In this document: positions 25,505-34,534 of the stretch, piece by piece | Position numbering within the stretch: position 1 is the stretch's first letter | Layout of the letters: each line of letters begins with the position of its first letter | Assembly: GCA_018057705.1 (NCBI GenBank) | Contig: JAGPDF010000003.1 | Location: 1 to 44,307 of the forward strand | Length of the DNA: 44,307 nt | Reading direction: 5' to 3' | Origin: Thermoanaerobaculia bacterium | GTDB taxonomy: Bacteria > Acidobacteriota > Thermoanaerobaculia > Multivoradales > JAGPDF01 | Notes under the pieces: model-generated | Told to the model about the DNA's origin: nothing | Databases searched by the model: none | Seen by the model: only the letters and a program-made list of their open reading frames with translations | Position numbers and translations under genes: made by a program

Positions 25505-26704
25505 ATGCTAGCGTCTCGCTGCTTGTCGCTCCTCGAGCCGCGTTCCGGTCGCTTTTTTGCCGCGCTGGGCTTCGTCGGCGTCGTCGCCGTCGCGGCGCTC
25601 GTGAACCGCGAGGCGCTGCTGCAGCCGATGCCCCAGCAGGACGAGCCGAGCTTCGTCGAAGCGGCCGAACTGATGGCCGCGGGGACCTCCCCCTACTCGC
25701 AGGCCAAGTACAACTACCCGCCTCCCCTCGCCGCTCTGGGAGCCCTGGCGATCGATCGCGGCGGCACGGGGCTCCTCCTCGCCCTGATGCGCGGCACGAA
25801 TCTCCTCGCCGTCGCCGCGCTCGCCATCTACGCCGCCGGTTTCGCCGGGCTCCCGCCGCGCCGGCGCTTGCTGCTCGCTGCCGCGATCGTCGCGCTGCTG
25901 CCGATCGTTCACTACACCTTCTGGATCGGCAACACGACTCCGATCGCCGGAGCGCTCGCCATCGCCGGATGGAATCTCGGCAGCCGCAGGCCCTGGGGCG
26001 GTGCGGCTCTGGTCGGCGTCAGCCTGGCCTACAAACCGATCGCGCTCGCCGGCGCGCTCTACCTCTCGGCGCGCTGGCTGGGCGACGCGCTACGTTCGCC
26101 GCGCCGGCTCGTCGAAGCGCTCGCCTGGCTTCCCGTGGCGGCGCTCTGCGTGGCGCCCTGGGCCGGCGAGCTCGCGGCGATGGCCCGGCGGATGACCGAG
26201 CCGCCGGTCTTCTCGTCGCGCAATCTCTCCTTTCGGCGCATCTTCGACGGCTTCGGAGTCGAGGTGCCTGCCGCCGCCATCACGTTGACGGTGCTCGCCG
26301 TGGCGCTGCTCGCGGCGCGCCTTCGCCCCCGCCGCCCTGTCGACGAGATCGACCGCCAGCACACCGCCCCGGTCGTGGCGCTCCTCGCCCTGCCGGTCGC
26401 CTGGGCGCACGGATTCCTCTTCGTCCTGCCGCTGCAGGTCGCTGCGGCCCGTCGCTATTGGGAACGCCGTGCCCTGCGTCGGCAGCGGTCATGGCAGGCG
26501 CTCGCCGAGCGTTGGGGGGTGCCGCTGGGCCTGGCGCTGATTCAGGGCAGCGCCAGCGCCGGAGTCGAGTTCGAGGCCCCCGAATGGGTGCGCGCAGCCC
26601 TGATCCTCCTCCCGATGCTGGCGCCGGCGGCGCTGCTCGTCTATCTCAGGAGGGCGGGATCTCCGGAGTCCTTGGCCGGCGGGCTGGAAGGGAGAGCCCC
26701 CTGA
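25505..26704 (+). CDS. GT87 family (DUF2029) polyprenyl-phosphate mannosyltransferase-like membrane protein
   Basis: 399 residues with about nine membrane spans. After the first span comes QQDEPSFVEAAELMAAGTSPYSQAKYNYPPPLAAL, carrying the acidic residue and the PYxxxxYxYPP motif of GT87 alpha-mannosyltransferases. GNTTPIAGALAIAGW and SLAYKPIALAGALYL are further GT87-like segments. Known members transfer mannose from a polyprenyl phosphate to envelope glycolipids. The acceptor in this organism is unknown. It is convergent with the aminotransferase downstream (12-bp gap). Confidence 0.82.
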   Translation: MLASRCLSLLEPRSGRFFAALGFVGVVAVAALVNREALLQPMPQQDEPSFVEAAELMAAGTSPYSQAKYNYPPPLAALGALAIDRGGTGLLLALMRGTNLLAVAALAIYAAGFAGLPPRRRLLLAAAIVALLPIVHYTFWIGNTTPIAGALAIAGWNLGSRRPWGGAALVGVSLAYKPIALAGALYLSARWLGDALRSPRRLVEALAWLPVAALCVAPWAGELAAMARRMTEPPVFSSRNLSFRRIFDGFGVEVPAAAITLTVLAVALLAARLRPRRPVDEIDRQHTAPVVALLALPVAWAHGFLFVLPLQVAAARRYWERRALRRQRSWQALAERWGVPLGLALIQGSASAGVEFEAPEWVRAALILLPMLAPAALLVYLRRAGSPESLAGGLEGRAP

Positions 26705-26716
26705 GCCCCGCCCGGC

Positions 26717-28105
26717 TCAGGCCACCAGGGCGTCGCAGAAGCTCGAGAAAACTTCGATGTAGAGGTCGATGTCGGCGTCGCTATGCTGCAGCGACAGCGT
26801 CCACTGCTCCTCGTCGCCCGGCGTCATGAAGATGCCGCGGTTCAGCAGCCAGGGGTAGGAGGCCGCGAAGAGCTCGGGCAGGGTGTCGAGGAAGTCGCGA
26901 TAGTTCGTGAGCGGCGTCGGGCGGTAGGAGACGCAGCCTTTGGCCCCCAGGTCGATGGTGTGCGCGGGCAGCCCGGTGCGGTCGATCGCCGCCTGGCAGC
27001 CCGCCACGAGGCGGCGGCCGAGCTCGGCGAAGCGGGCGTAGGCTGCCGGCGTGAGAATCTCCCGCAGCAGCACCAGGCCGACATGGGAGACGAGCGGGTT
27101 GCCGTTGTAGGTGCCCATCTGCGAAACGCCGCGTTCGATCAGGCGCATCAAGTCCTCGCGGCCACCGAACGCCGCCGCCGGCAACCCGCCGGAGATGGCC
27201 TTCGCCAGGCAGACGAGGTCGGGCTGTACACCGAAACGCTCGGTGGCGCCGCCGGGCGCGATCGTGAAGCCGGTCTTGATCTCGTCGTAGATGAGGACGA
27301 CGCCGTGCTTCGTGCACAGCTCGCGCACCCGCTGGAGATACCCGGGCTGGGGCAGGACGATGCCGATGTTCATCATCGCCGGCTCCAGGATCAGGCAGGC
27401 GATCTCTTGCCCCCGTTCCACGAACAGCGCCTCGAGCAGCCCGGCGTCATTGAACGGCACGACTTCGATATAGCGGTGGGCATCCTTCACCAGCCCCCGG
27501 GAGACCGGCGACTTGGCGGGCCGTTCCCTTCCCCCCATGGTGTCGGCGTTGGGAAGGACCGAGAACATCACGGCGTCGTGGTGGCCGTGGTACGAGCCTT
27601 CGATCTTGCAGACGACGTCGCGCCCGGTGGCCGCCCGGGCGACCCGGATGGCGTCCATCGTCGCCTCGGTGCCGGAGTTCGCGAAACGGAGCATCTCGAG
27701 GCCGAACCGCCGGCAGATCTCCTCGCCGAACTCGACCGCCTCTTCGGTGGTGACGGCGAAATGCGTTCCCCGGCTGGCCGCCTCGGCAATCGCCTGGACG
27801 ATGCGCGGGTGGGCGTGCCCGGTCACCATCGCCCCGAAACCGCCGTGGAAATCGAGGAACTCGGTGCCGTCCTGGTCCCAGACGTGGCTGCCCCGGCCGT
27901 GCGAGACGTAGACCGGATACGGATAGCCCTTCTGGAAGGAAGAGACCACGCCGAACGGCAGGATCCTGGCGGCGCGCTCGAACAGCTTCGCGGAGGCGGG
28001 TGTCCGGTCGAGCAGGCGCCGCATCTCGCTCCCGGCGATTTCGTGGGCACGCTCGAGCAATCTCTTGGATTCCTGGGTCCGGGGGGTGGGTATCGGCGTT
28101 GTCAT
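26717..28105 (-). CDS. class III PLP-dependent aminotransferase (HemL-like branch)
   Basis: 462 residues. The fold-type I pattern is complete: FHGGFGAMVTGHAHP (87-100), NSGTEATMDAIRVARAATGR (143-162), SYHGHHD (171-177), the PLP aspartate in IYDEIKTGF (D274) and the Schiff-base lysine in LAKAISGG (K302). It resembles glutamate-1-semialdehyde aminomutase. The extended N-terminus and the genomic context, divergent from a polyamine transporter, fit better with an aminotransferase for an omega-amine or amino acid. The substrate cannot be read from the sequence. Confidence 0.87.
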   Translation of the reverse strand: MTTPIPTPRTQESKRLLERAHEIAGSEMRRLLDRTPASAKLFERAARILPFGVVSSFQKGYPYPVYVSHGRGSHVWDQDGTEFLDFHGGFGAMVTGHAHPRIVQAIAEAASRGTHFAVTTEEAVEFGEEICRRFGLEMLRFANSGTEATMDAIRVARAATGRDVVCKIEGSYHGHHDAVMFSVLPNADTMGGRERPAKSPVSRGLVKDAHRYIEVVPFNDAGLLEALFVERGQEIACLILEPAMMNIGIVLPQPGYLQRVRELCTKHGVVLIYDEIKTGFTIAPGGATERFGVQPDLVCLAKAISGGLPAAAFGGREDLMRLIERGVSQMGTYNGNPLVSHVGLVLLREILTPAAYARFAELGRRLVAGCQAAIDRTGLPAHTIDLGAKGCVSYRPTPLTNYRDFLDTLPELFAASYPWLLNRGIFMTPGDEEQWTLSLQHSDADIDLYIEVFSSFCDALVA

Positions 28106-28133
28106 GGGCTATCTTCCGCGTAAGGAAACTGAA

Positions 28134-28289
28134 ATGAGCGAACTCTTCGCCGGGCAAATGGGGTCCGTGACCGCGGCCGTGGGCGGGAAACGATGGCTGA
28201 TTCTGGCGATCGGCATGCCGAGCGTCAACTGCGGCCTCGCGTGCAACTTCAGGGTCGCGGGCAGGCCGAAGCGCGGAGAGAAGACCTGA
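28134..28289 (+). CDS. possible 51-residue leader ORF upstream of potA
   Basis: An ATG with AAGGA upstream (at 28121-28125) opens a 51-codon frame. Its TGA overlaps the potA ATG (TGATG), the form typical of translational coupling. The peptide begins [10 protein letters not shown], has a moderately hydrophobic middle and ends basic. I recognise no family. It could be a regulatory leader for polyamine uptake, a small protein or chance. The region otherwise holds only the divergent promoters. Confidence 0.35.
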   Translation: MSELFAGQMGSVTAAVGGKRWLILAIGMPSVNCGLACNFRVAGRPKRGEKT

Positions 28290-29446
28290 TGACGACGACT
28301 GCGCCCGGCGCCCTTCCCCCGGTCATCGACCTCGAGCACGTCACCAAGCGGTTCGGCAGCTTCGTCGCCGTGCACGAGGCGCACTTCACGATCGGCAAGG
28401 GCGAGTTCTTCTCGATGCTCGGACCTTCCGGTTGTGGCAAGACGACGACCCTGCGCATGATCGCCGGCTTCGAGCAGCCCACCAGCGGCCGCATCCTGCT
28501 CGAGGGCAAGGACGTCTCGCGGGTGCCGCCGTACCACCGCAACGTCAATACGGTCTTCCAGCACTATGCGCTCTTCCCGCACATGTCGGTGCGCGACAAC
28601 ATCGCCTTCGGTCCGCGCAGCCAGGGCCTGCCCAAAGCCGAGATCGCGAAGCGCGTCGGTGAGATGCTCGAGGTCGTGCGCCTCTCTTCCATGGCCGACC
28701 GCCGCCCGGGCCAGCTCTCCGGAGGTCAGCAGCAGCGTGTCGCTCTGGCTCGCGCCCTGGTCAACTATCCGAGCGCACTGCTGCTCGACGAGCCGCTGGG
28801 CGCCCTCGACCTCAAGCTCCGTCAGGCGATGCAGATCGAGCTCAAGCGCATTCAGCGCGAGCTCGACATCACTTTCATCTACGTCACGCACGACCAGGAA
28901 GAGGCGCTGACGATGTCGGACCGGATCGCCGTCATGTACGAGGGGCGCGTCGATCAGCTCGGCACGCCGCGCGCGATCTACGACGAGCCCGAGACCCATT
29001 TCGTCGCGACGTTCATCGGCGTCGCCAATCTCCTGCCGGCAAGAGTCGTGGGCACCGCCGATGGTCGGCACGCGGTGGAGATCGCCGGGCGTCCACTCCA
29101 GGTCCCCGCCAAGAGTACCCGCTTCGCCGCCGGCGACGCCGTGACGCTCGTGCTCCGCCCCGAGCGCCTCACGCTCTCGGTGGATGCGCCCGACTCGGCA
29201 GCGGCCCTCCCGGCGACTCTCGTCAGTACGATGTTCCAGGGCCCGGTGGTGCGTTGCGGCTTCGAGCTCGCCGACGGCACCGATGTCGTCTGCCACTTCG
29301 ACCATCGGGAGGCCGCGACGATGCCCGAACCGGGCAGTGCCTACTGGATCAGTTGGGAGGCCGACGCCGGCAGGCTCCTGCCGGGGGTTTCCACGCCGCC
29401 TCCGAAGCTGGGAGTCCCCGACACAGCGAAATTCGCCGTCCGGTGA
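28289..29446 (+). CDS. potA: polyamine ABC transporter ATP-binding protein
   Basis: 385 residues. Walker A is GPSGCGKTT (K51), the Q-loop is FQHYALFPH, the signature is [15 protein letters not shown], Walker B is [11 protein letters not shown] and the switch histidine is in [10 protein letters not shown]-terminal TOBE-type regulatory domain of about 110 residues follows (from [11 protein letters not shown]). Downstream genes encode the lipoprotein receptor and two permeases, so this is the ATPase of a PotABCD-type importer for spermidine or putrescine. GGAGAG sits just before the ATG. The frame is open about 30 codons further upstream, but that part lacks similarity. Confidence 0.92.
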   Translation: MTTTAPGALPPVIDLEHVTKRFGSFVAVHEAHFTIGKGEFFSMLGPSGCGKTTTLRMIAGFEQPTSGRILLEGKDVSRVPPYHRNVNTVFQHYALFPHMSVRDNIAFGPRSQGLPKAEIAKRVGEMLEVVRLSSMADRRPGQLSGGQQQRVALARALVNYPSALLLDEPLGALDLKLRQAMQIELKRIQRELDITFIYVTHDQEEALTMSDRIAVMYEGRVDQLGTPRAIYDEPETHFVATFIGVANLLPARVVGTADGRHAVEIAGRPLQVPAKSTRFAAGDAVTLVLRPERLTLSVDAPDSAAALPATLVSTMFQGPVVRCGFELADGTDVVCHFDHREAATMPEPGSAYWISWEADAGRLLPGVSTPPPKLGVPDTAKFAVR

Positions 29447-29468
29447 TACCGACCATCAAGGAGAAACG

Positions 29469-30671
29469 ATGAGCGAACAGGACAGGAAGCGCGAGCAGGA
29501 GACGATGTTCCAGCGGTTCTTGCAGGAGGCGCAGAGTCGGCGGCAGTTCCTCGGGCGTTCGGCCTGGGCGGCGGGCGGCCTCGCCTTCGGCGGCGGCCTG
29601 CTGGGCGCCTGCGGCAAGAAGGCCGCCGAAGCCCCCGCGGCGGCACCCTCGACGGCGGCCGCGACGGCGCCCAAGGGCCCGCTTCGGATCTCCAACTGGC
29701 CGTTCTACATCGACGAAAAGACCGTTCCGGATTTCACGGCGGGGACCGGGATCGCCGTCGAGTACAGCGAGGACGTCAACGACAACAACGAGTTCTTCGC
29801 CAAGATCGACGAGCCGTTGAAGCGCAACCAGTCGATCGACCGCGACATCGTGATCCTCACCGACTGGATGGTCGCCCGGATGATCGCGCTCGGCTACTGC
29901 GCGCCGCTCGACGACGCCATCTTCCCGAACAAGACCAACCTCCTCGACTCGCTGCGCGACGTGAGCTTCGATCCGGGCAGGAAGTACAGTGTGCCGTGGG
30001 TTTCGGGCATGGTCGGCATCGGCTACAACCCGAAGAAGACCGGACGCGAGCTCACCAGCGTCGAAGACCTCTTCGATCCCAAGTTCAAGGGTCAGGTCAC
30101 CATGCTGACCGAGATGCGCGACACTCTCGGCCTGATCATGCTCGGCCTGGGCGCCGATCCCACGAAGGCGACGCTCGCGGATGCCACCGCCGCCTGCGCG
30201 AAGGTCAAGCAGGCGCGCGAGAGCGGCCAGGTTCGCGCCTTCACCGGCAACGACTACGCCGCCGACCTCGCCGCCGGCAACATCTCGGTGGCGATCGCCT
30301 GGTCCGGCGACATTCAGGGCCTCGCGGCGGACAATCCCGACCTCGTCTGGTTCGCGCCCAAGGAGGGCGCGATGCTCTATTCCGACAACATGCTGATTCC
30401 GAAGACTTCGGACCGGCTCGACGCAGCGCATGCCTGGCTCAACTGGTGCTACGACCCCGCCCACTCGGCTCAGATCGTCGCCGGAGCACCCTACCTCTCG
30501 GCAGTCAAGGGCGCCGGCGAGGAGCTCGCCAAGATCGCTCCCGACCTCGCCAAGAGCCCGCTGGTCAACCCGCCCGACGCCCTGCGCGCCCAACTGCGCG
30601 TCTTCCGCGCGCTCTCCGACGCCGAGGACCAGGAGTTCAACCGGGTCTTCCAGGACGCCATCGGCGCCTGA
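29469..30671 (+). CDS. potD: polyamine-binding lipoprotein of ABC transporter
   Basis: 400 residues. A twin-arginine style leader SRRQFLGRS (R24-R25) runs into a lipobox LLGAC (C48), indicating Tat export followed by lipidation. The mature part matches the spermidine/putrescine-binding PotD/PotF family (LRISNWPFYIDEKTVPDF, VPWVSGMVGIGYNPKK, LIPKTSDRLDAAHAWLNW). An alanine-rich linker tethers it to the membrane. AAGGAG precedes the ATG. It is placed second in a potA-D-B-C order, unlike the E. coli ABCD order. Confidence 0.92.
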   Translation: MSEQDRKREQETMFQRFLQEAQSRRQFLGRSAWAAGGLAFGGGLLGACGKKAAEAPAAAPSTAAATAPKGPLRISNWPFYIDEKTVPDFTAGTGIAVEYSEDVNDNNEFFAKIDEPLKRNQSIDRDIVILTDWMVARMIALGYCAPLDDAIFPNKTNLLDSLRDVSFDPGRKYSVPWVSGMVGIGYNPKKTGRELTSVEDLFDPKFKGQVTMLTEMRDTLGLIMLGLGADPTKATLADATAACAKVKQARESGQVRAFTGNDYAADLAAGNISVAIAWSGDIQGLAADNPDLVWFAPKEGAMLYSDNMLIPKTSDRLDAAHAWLNWCYDPAHSAQIVAGAPYLSAVKGAGEELAKIAPDLAKSPLVNPPDALRAQLRVFRALSDAEDQEFNRVFQDAIGA

Positions 30672-30679
30672 CGGCAGAG

Positions 30680-31525
30680 ATGGCAGGAACTTCCACCGGG
30701 GGCGGAAGGCGCTCGCCTTTCGCCCCCTACCTGCTGATCGCGCCAGGCGTGCTCTGGCTGGCGTTCTTCTTCCTGGTGCCGCTCGTCACCCTGGCGCGCA
30801 CCTCGCTGCCCGGCGGCGGCCTGCCCTGGTGGACCGGATACCTGCGGGCCTTCGATACCTACGGCGAGCACTTCGCGCGTTCGTTCGGCTACGCTCTGGC
30901 CGCGACGGTGATCGCCCTCCTGTTCGGCTATCCGCTGGCCTACGTCATGGCCTTCCGGGCCGGCCGCCTGCGCAACTTCCTGCTCGGGCTTGTGATCCTT
31001 CCTTTCTTCACCACCTTCCTGGTGCGCACCCTCGCCTGGAAGACGATCCTCGGCGACAACGGGTTCGTGGTCGAGGCACTCAAGTGGCTCCACCTGCTGC
31101 CCGAGGACGGCCGCCTGCTCAATACCCTGGCGGCGGTGGTCGGCGGCCTGACCTACAACTTCCTGCCGTTCATGATCCTGCCGATCTACGTCAGCCTCGA
31201 GAAGATCGACCGCCGGCTGATCGAGGCTGCGGCCGACCTCTATTGCAGTCCGGCGCGCGCCTTCGCCAAGGTCGTCCTGCCACTCTCGCTGCCGGGAGTC
31301 TTCGCCGGGAGCCTCCTCACCTTCATCCCCGCCTCCGGCGACTTCATCAATGCCGAGCTTCTCGGGAGCCCCAACCAGCAGATGATCGGCACGGTGGTCC
31401 AGAACCAGTTCCTCGAGGTGCGCGATTATCCGTTGGCCTCGTCGCTCTCGTTCCTGCTGATGGCCGTGATCATCCTGGGCGTGCTCTCCTACGCCCGCGC
31501 CCTGGGCACCGAGGAGCTGGCATGA
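30680..31525 (+). CDS. potB: polyamine ABC transporter permease PotB
   Basis: 281 residues with six predicted spans and the inner-membrane permease EAA loop (EAAADLYCSPARAFAKVVLPLSLPG) that contacts the ATPase. PYLLIAPGVLWLAFFFLVPLV at the N-terminus and FIPASGDFINAELLGSPNQQMIGTVVQNQF are characteristic of PotB. It begins 8 bp after potD. Confidence 0.92.
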   Translation: MAGTSTGGGRRSPFAPYLLIAPGVLWLAFFFLVPLVTLARTSLPGGGLPWWTGYLRAFDTYGEHFARSFGYALAATVIALLFGYPLAYVMAFRAGRLRNFLLGLVILPFFTTFLVRTLAWKTILGDNGFVVEALKWLHLLPEDGRLLNTLAAVVGGLTYNFLPFMILPIYVSLEKIDRRLIEAAADLYCSPARAFAKVVLPLSLPGVFAGSLLTFIPASGDFINAELLGSPNQQMIGTVVQNQFLEVRDYPLASSLSFLLMAVIILGVLSYARALGTEELA

Positions 31526-32349
31526 GCGCTCCCGGCGCCGCCGATCCGGTCGCCTCGGGCTGGCGCGGGCGGGTCCTCGACGTCGTCGCCGGCCTCGTTC
31601 TGCTCTATCTCTTCGTTCCGATCTTCGTCATCGTTCTCTACAGCTTCAACCGGCCTTCCGGGCGCTACAACTTCGTCTGGAAGGCGTTCTCGCTCGAGGC
31701 CTGGCGCGACCCGTTCAAGTACTCTTCGCTGGTCGACTCGATGAAGCTCTCGCTCGAGATCGCGGCGATCTCGACCAGCGTCGCCATCGTCTTCGGCGCG
31801 CTGATCGCGCTCGCCCTCTGCCGCTACCGCTTTCGCGGCAGCCCGGCGATCGATCTGCTGCTCGTGCTGCCCTTGACGACCCCGGAGGTCGTCCTCGGCT
31901 CGGCGCTTCTGTCGCTCTTCCTGCAGCTCGACACGCGATCGGGCTTCGCCACGGTCGTCATCGCCCACATCATGTTCCAGGTGAGCTACGTCGCCCTGAC
32001 CGTCAAGGCGCGGATCCGCGGCTTCGACTGGAGCCTCGAAGACGCAGCAATGGACTTGGGCGCCAAGCCCCTGCGCGTCGTCTGGAAGGTCACCCTGCCG
32101 CTCATCGCGCCCGGAATCGCCGCCGCCGCGATGCTCTCCTTCGCCCTGTCGATGGACGACTTCATCATCACCCTGTTCAACGCCGGCAGCCAGGTGACCT
32201 ACCCGCTCTACGTCTACGGCGCCCAGCGCTCCGCCTACCCGCCGCAGATCAACGTCATGGCGACAGCCATCCTCGTCGCGAGCCTCCTCGTCCTCGGCAT
32301 CACCGTCCTCTGGCAACGCCGCACCGAATCCCGCCGCGCGGGCGGCTGA
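31522..32349 (+). CDS. potC: polyamine ABC transporter permease PotC
   Basis: 275 residues with six spans. The EAA-type loop is EDAAMDLGAKPLRVVWKVTLPLIAPG, and SFALSMDDFIITLF is the PotC segment after it. Its ATG overlaps the potB stop (ATGA), indicating translational coupling. It is the last gene of the potADBC operon. The following gene has its own -10 candidate. Confidence 0.92.
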   Translation: MSAPGAADPVASGWRGRVLDVVAGLVLLYLFVPIFVIVLYSFNRPSGRYNFVWKAFSLEAWRDPFKYSSLVDSMKLSLEIAAISTSVAIVFGALIALALCRYRFRGSPAIDLLLVLPLTTPEVVLGSALLSLFLQLDTRSGFATVVIAHIMFQVSYVALTVKARIRGFDWSLEDAAMDLGAKPLRVVWKVTLPLIAPGIAAAAMLSFALSMDDFIITLFNAGSQVTYPLYVYGAQRSAYPPQINVMATAILVASLLVLGITVLWQRRTESRRAGG

Positions 32350-32396
32350 CCTCGACCGGCGGGCGGGGAACCTCGGGGCCGCCGGGCAGCCTTCGA

Positions 32397-32402
32397 TAGA
32401 CT
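32397..32402 (+). promoter_or_regulatory. -10 box TAGACT upstream of the Kir channel gene
   Basis: TAGACT ends 8 nt before the TTG at 32411. If used, the mRNA begins at that codon (leaderless) or the coding start is the GTG at 32477 with a 70-nt leader. Confidence 0.45.
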
Positions 32403-32410
32403 TCCAGCAC

Positions 32411-33400
32411 TTGAGAAACCCCGAACTCTCGTCCGGCTCGTCGGCATCGAGCTCATCGGCGCCAGCGACGCCAGCGGTGGATCGCAACGACCTCGGCTTC
32501 GGCTCGGTCGTCGCGCGGCAGAGCCGCGATCGGCTGCTGAATCGCGACGGATCTTTCAACGTCCGGCGCGAGGGGCTCGGCTTCTTCCAGTCGCTATCGC
32601 TCTACCACTCGCTGCTCAATATGAGCTGGCCGCGCTTCCTGCTGGTGCTGACGGGCGGCTTCCTCACCGTCAACTTCGTCTTCGCGTGCATCTATTTTGC
32701 CGCCGGACCCGACGCGCTCTCGGGACTCCACTGGACGACGACCGGAGGCCACTTCCTTGGCTGCTTCTTCTTCTCCGTCCAGACCTTCGCCACAATTGGG
32801 TACGGCAGCATCGCGCCGGCGAAGCTCTCCGCCAACGTCCTGGTCGTCGTCGAAGCGGTCACCGGCATGCTGCTCGTGGCGCTCGGCACCGGCATCTCCT
32901 TTGCGCGCTTCGCCCGTCCCCGCGCACGGATCCTGTTCAGCGAGCAGGCGGTGATCGCGCCTTACCGATCCCCCGGCGGATCCAACATGGCCTTCGAGTT
33001 CCGCATCGCCAATGCGCGCCAGAACCAGCTCACCGACGTCTCGGCCCGCGTGCTGTTGGCGCGGCGCAAAACCGGAGGCGACCGCGAGTTCCTGCCGCTC
33101 AAGCTCGAGCGCGAGAGCGTTCTCTTCTTCCCGCTCTCCTGGACCATCGTCCACCCGATCGACGAGGCGAGTCCGCTGCGCGGCCAGACGGCAGATGATC
33201 TCCTGGCGGCCAAGGCCGAGTTCCTGATCCTCCTCTCCGGCAACGACGAGACCTTCAATCAGGTCGTGCACGCGCGCTCCTCCTACGAGGCCTCGGATCT
33301 CGTCTGGAACGCCCGTTTCCAATCGCTCTACAATCCGACCGCGGCCGACGGCGGCATCAGCATCGACGTCGGCCGACTGTCGGCGATCGAGCGGCTCTGA
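32411..33400 (+). CDS. inward-rectifier potassium channel (KirBac-like)
   Basis: 329 residues. Two membrane spans (about 76-97 and 142-163) flank a pore with the selectivity filter TIGYG (128-132). The N-terminal slide-helix region (LLNRDGSFNVRREG) and the long C-terminal Kir immunoglobulin-like domain (FRIANARQNQLTDVSARVLL...SWTIVHPIDE...ILLSGNDETFNQVVHARSSYEASDL) are typical of KirBac channels. It probably conducts K+ across the inner membrane, gated by lipids and polyamines in studied members. The start is TTG by frame. GTG at 32477 would remove a serine- and alanine-rich segment and is a credible alternative. It is convergent with the TerC gene. Confidence 0.9.
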   Translation: MRNPELSSGSSASSSSAPATPAVDRNDLGFGSVVARQSRDRLLNRDGSFNVRREGLGFFQSLSLYHSLLNMSWPRFLLVLTGGFLTVNFVFACIYFAAGPDALSGLHWTTTGGHFLGCFFFSVQTFATIGYGSIAPAKLSANVLVVVEAVTGMLLVALGTGISFARFARPRARILFSEQAVIAPYRSPGGSNMAFEFRIANARQNQLTDVSARVLLARRKTGGDREFLPLKLERESVLFFPLSWTIVHPIDEASPLRGQTADDLLAAKAEFLILLSGNDETFNQVVHARSSYEASDLVWNARFQSLYNPTAADGGISIDVGRLSAIERL

Positions 33401-33418
33401 ACCTCCATTCGGGCTCCC

Positions 33419-34342
33419 TCAGGCCGCGTTCGCCCGCGCCTTGAGCAGTGAGGCGGCTATGGCGACAGTCAGGATCAGGGCGATGACGCCGAGGGAGATT
33501 CCCGACGGGATCTTCAGCCAGTCGACGAGGGCCATCTTCACGCCGACGAAGACCAGGATCGCGGCAAGGCCGAGTTTCAGGTATTCGAACTTGTGCATGA
33601 CGCCGGCGAGCAGGAAGTAGAGCGAGCGCAGGCCGAGGATGGCGAAGACGTTCGAGGTGTAGACCAGGAACGGATCGCGCGTCACGGCGAAGATGGCCGG
33701 GATCGAATCGACCGCGAAGACCAGATCGGTGAACTCGACCATCACGAGCACGAGGAAGAGCGGCGTCGCCGCCAGCCGGCCGCCCTCGCGCACGAAGAAG
33801 TTCGCGCCGCGGTAGTCGGAGGTCACCGGCATCAGCCGCCGCACCAGCCGCACGACCGGATTCTTCTCCGGCTCGAGGCCATGCTCCGGCGTGAACGCCA
33901 TCTTGATACCGGTCAGGACGAGGAAGGCGCCGAACAGGTAGATGATCCAGTGGAAGCGGCCGAGAAGCGCCGCACCCGCCAGGATGAAGGCGGCGCGCAT
34001 GACCAGGGCGCCGAGGATGCCCCAGAAGAGCACTCTGTGCTGGTACTGGTCGGGGACCTTGAAGTAGGCAAAGAGCAGCGCGATGACGAAGATGTTGTCG
34101 ATCGAGAGCGACTTCTCGATCAGATAGCCGGTCAGAAACTCGACCCCGGGCTGCGGCCCGAGGAATTTCCAGACACAGAGATTGAAGACCAGCGCGAGGG
34201 CGATCCAGACCGCGCTCCAGATGGAGGCCTCGCGCAGCGAGACGGCGTGCGCCTGGCGGTGGAAGACGCCGAGGTCGATGGCGAGCATCGCCAGGACGAA
34301 GAGGTTGAATCCGGCCCAGAGCCAAAGCGAAGTGGGTTCCAT
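33419..34342 (-). CDS. TerC-family membrane protein, probable Mn2+ exporter
   Basis: 307 residues with nine hydrophobic spans. The TerC/Alx signature FLTGYLIEKSLSIDNIFVIALLF is present with its acidic residues, and a second conserved acidic element appears in VMVEFTDLVFAVDSIPAIFAV. Proteins of this family (Alx/YkoY/MeeY/MeeF) are linked to manganese efflux and metalation of exported proteins. This one sits under a yybP-ykoY riboswitch, which supports that role. The start ATG has GGAGAG upstream. An in-frame GTG/ATG extension into the leader is possible but would overlap the riboswitch terminator and is not favoured. Confidence 0.9.
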   Translation of the reverse strand: MEPTSLWLWAGFNLFVLAMLAIDLGVFHRQAHAVSLREASIWSAVWIALALVFNLCVWKFLGPQPGVEFLTGYLIEKSLSIDNIFVIALLFAYFKVPDQYQHRVLFWGILGALVMRAAFILAGAALLGRFHWIIYLFGAFLVLTGIKMAFTPEHGLEPEKNPVVRLVRRLMPVTSDYRGANFFVREGGRLAATPLFLVLVMVEFTDLVFAVDSIPAIFAVTRDPFLVYTSNVFAILGLRSLYFLLAGVMHKFEYLKLGLAAILVFVGVKMALVDWLKIPSGISLGVIALILTVAIAASLLKARANAA

Positions 34343-34377
34343 GCATCTCTCCAATCGGAAAGAGGCGCGGGAAACGC

Positions 34378-34421
34378 AAAAAGCGAGACCCCGCGGCACT
34401 CTCGTGTCGCAGTGGTCTCGC
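34378..34421 (-). terminator. intrinsic terminator in the riboswitch expression platform
   Basis: GCGAGACC (minus strand 34421-34414) pairs with GGTCTCGC (34390-34383), with a further CAC/GTG pairing around a GAGA loop, and is followed by five T (34382-34378). The left arm is the conserved 3' internal-loop strand of the yybP-ykoY aptamer. Aptamer and terminator are therefore mutually exclusive, and metal binding should permit transcription into the TerC gene. Confidence 0.78.
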
Positions 34422-34529
34422 CGTGTCCCTCGTGGATCGGGGCGACCGGGGATCCTCTCCCGTATTGACGATCACCCCGCCTGGCTCCGGAGACTCCCCC
34501 CGGGCCGGTCGGCTACTCCCCACCCTGCG
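34408..34529 (-). ncRNA. yybP-ykoY manganese riboswitch aptamer
   Basis: All three conserved blocks occur in order on the minus strand. GGGGAGTAGC lies near the 5' end. CGTCAATACGGGAG in the middle corresponds to the GUCGUCA-region. CGGCGAGACC lies at the 3' side. Terminal pairing CGCAG(GG)TGG with CCACTGCG closes helix P1. TAAAAT (34535-34540) is a -10 box placing the transcript start near 34528, at the base of P1. The riboswitch lies directly upstream of a TerC-family gene, a standard partner. Mn2+ binding in this class bridges the two internal loops. Confidence 0.88.
34504..34529 (-). repeat. 26-nt direct repeat, copy 1 (inside the riboswitch)
   Basis: This is the 5' part of the riboswitch, including GGGGAGTAGCCGACCGGC. 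The same 26 nt, apart from one internal difference and one at the end, recurs at 35998-36023 in the same orientation. The pair flanks a 1.47-kb segment carrying the RAYT transposase. Confidence 0.75.
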
Positions 34530-34534
34530 CGGGG

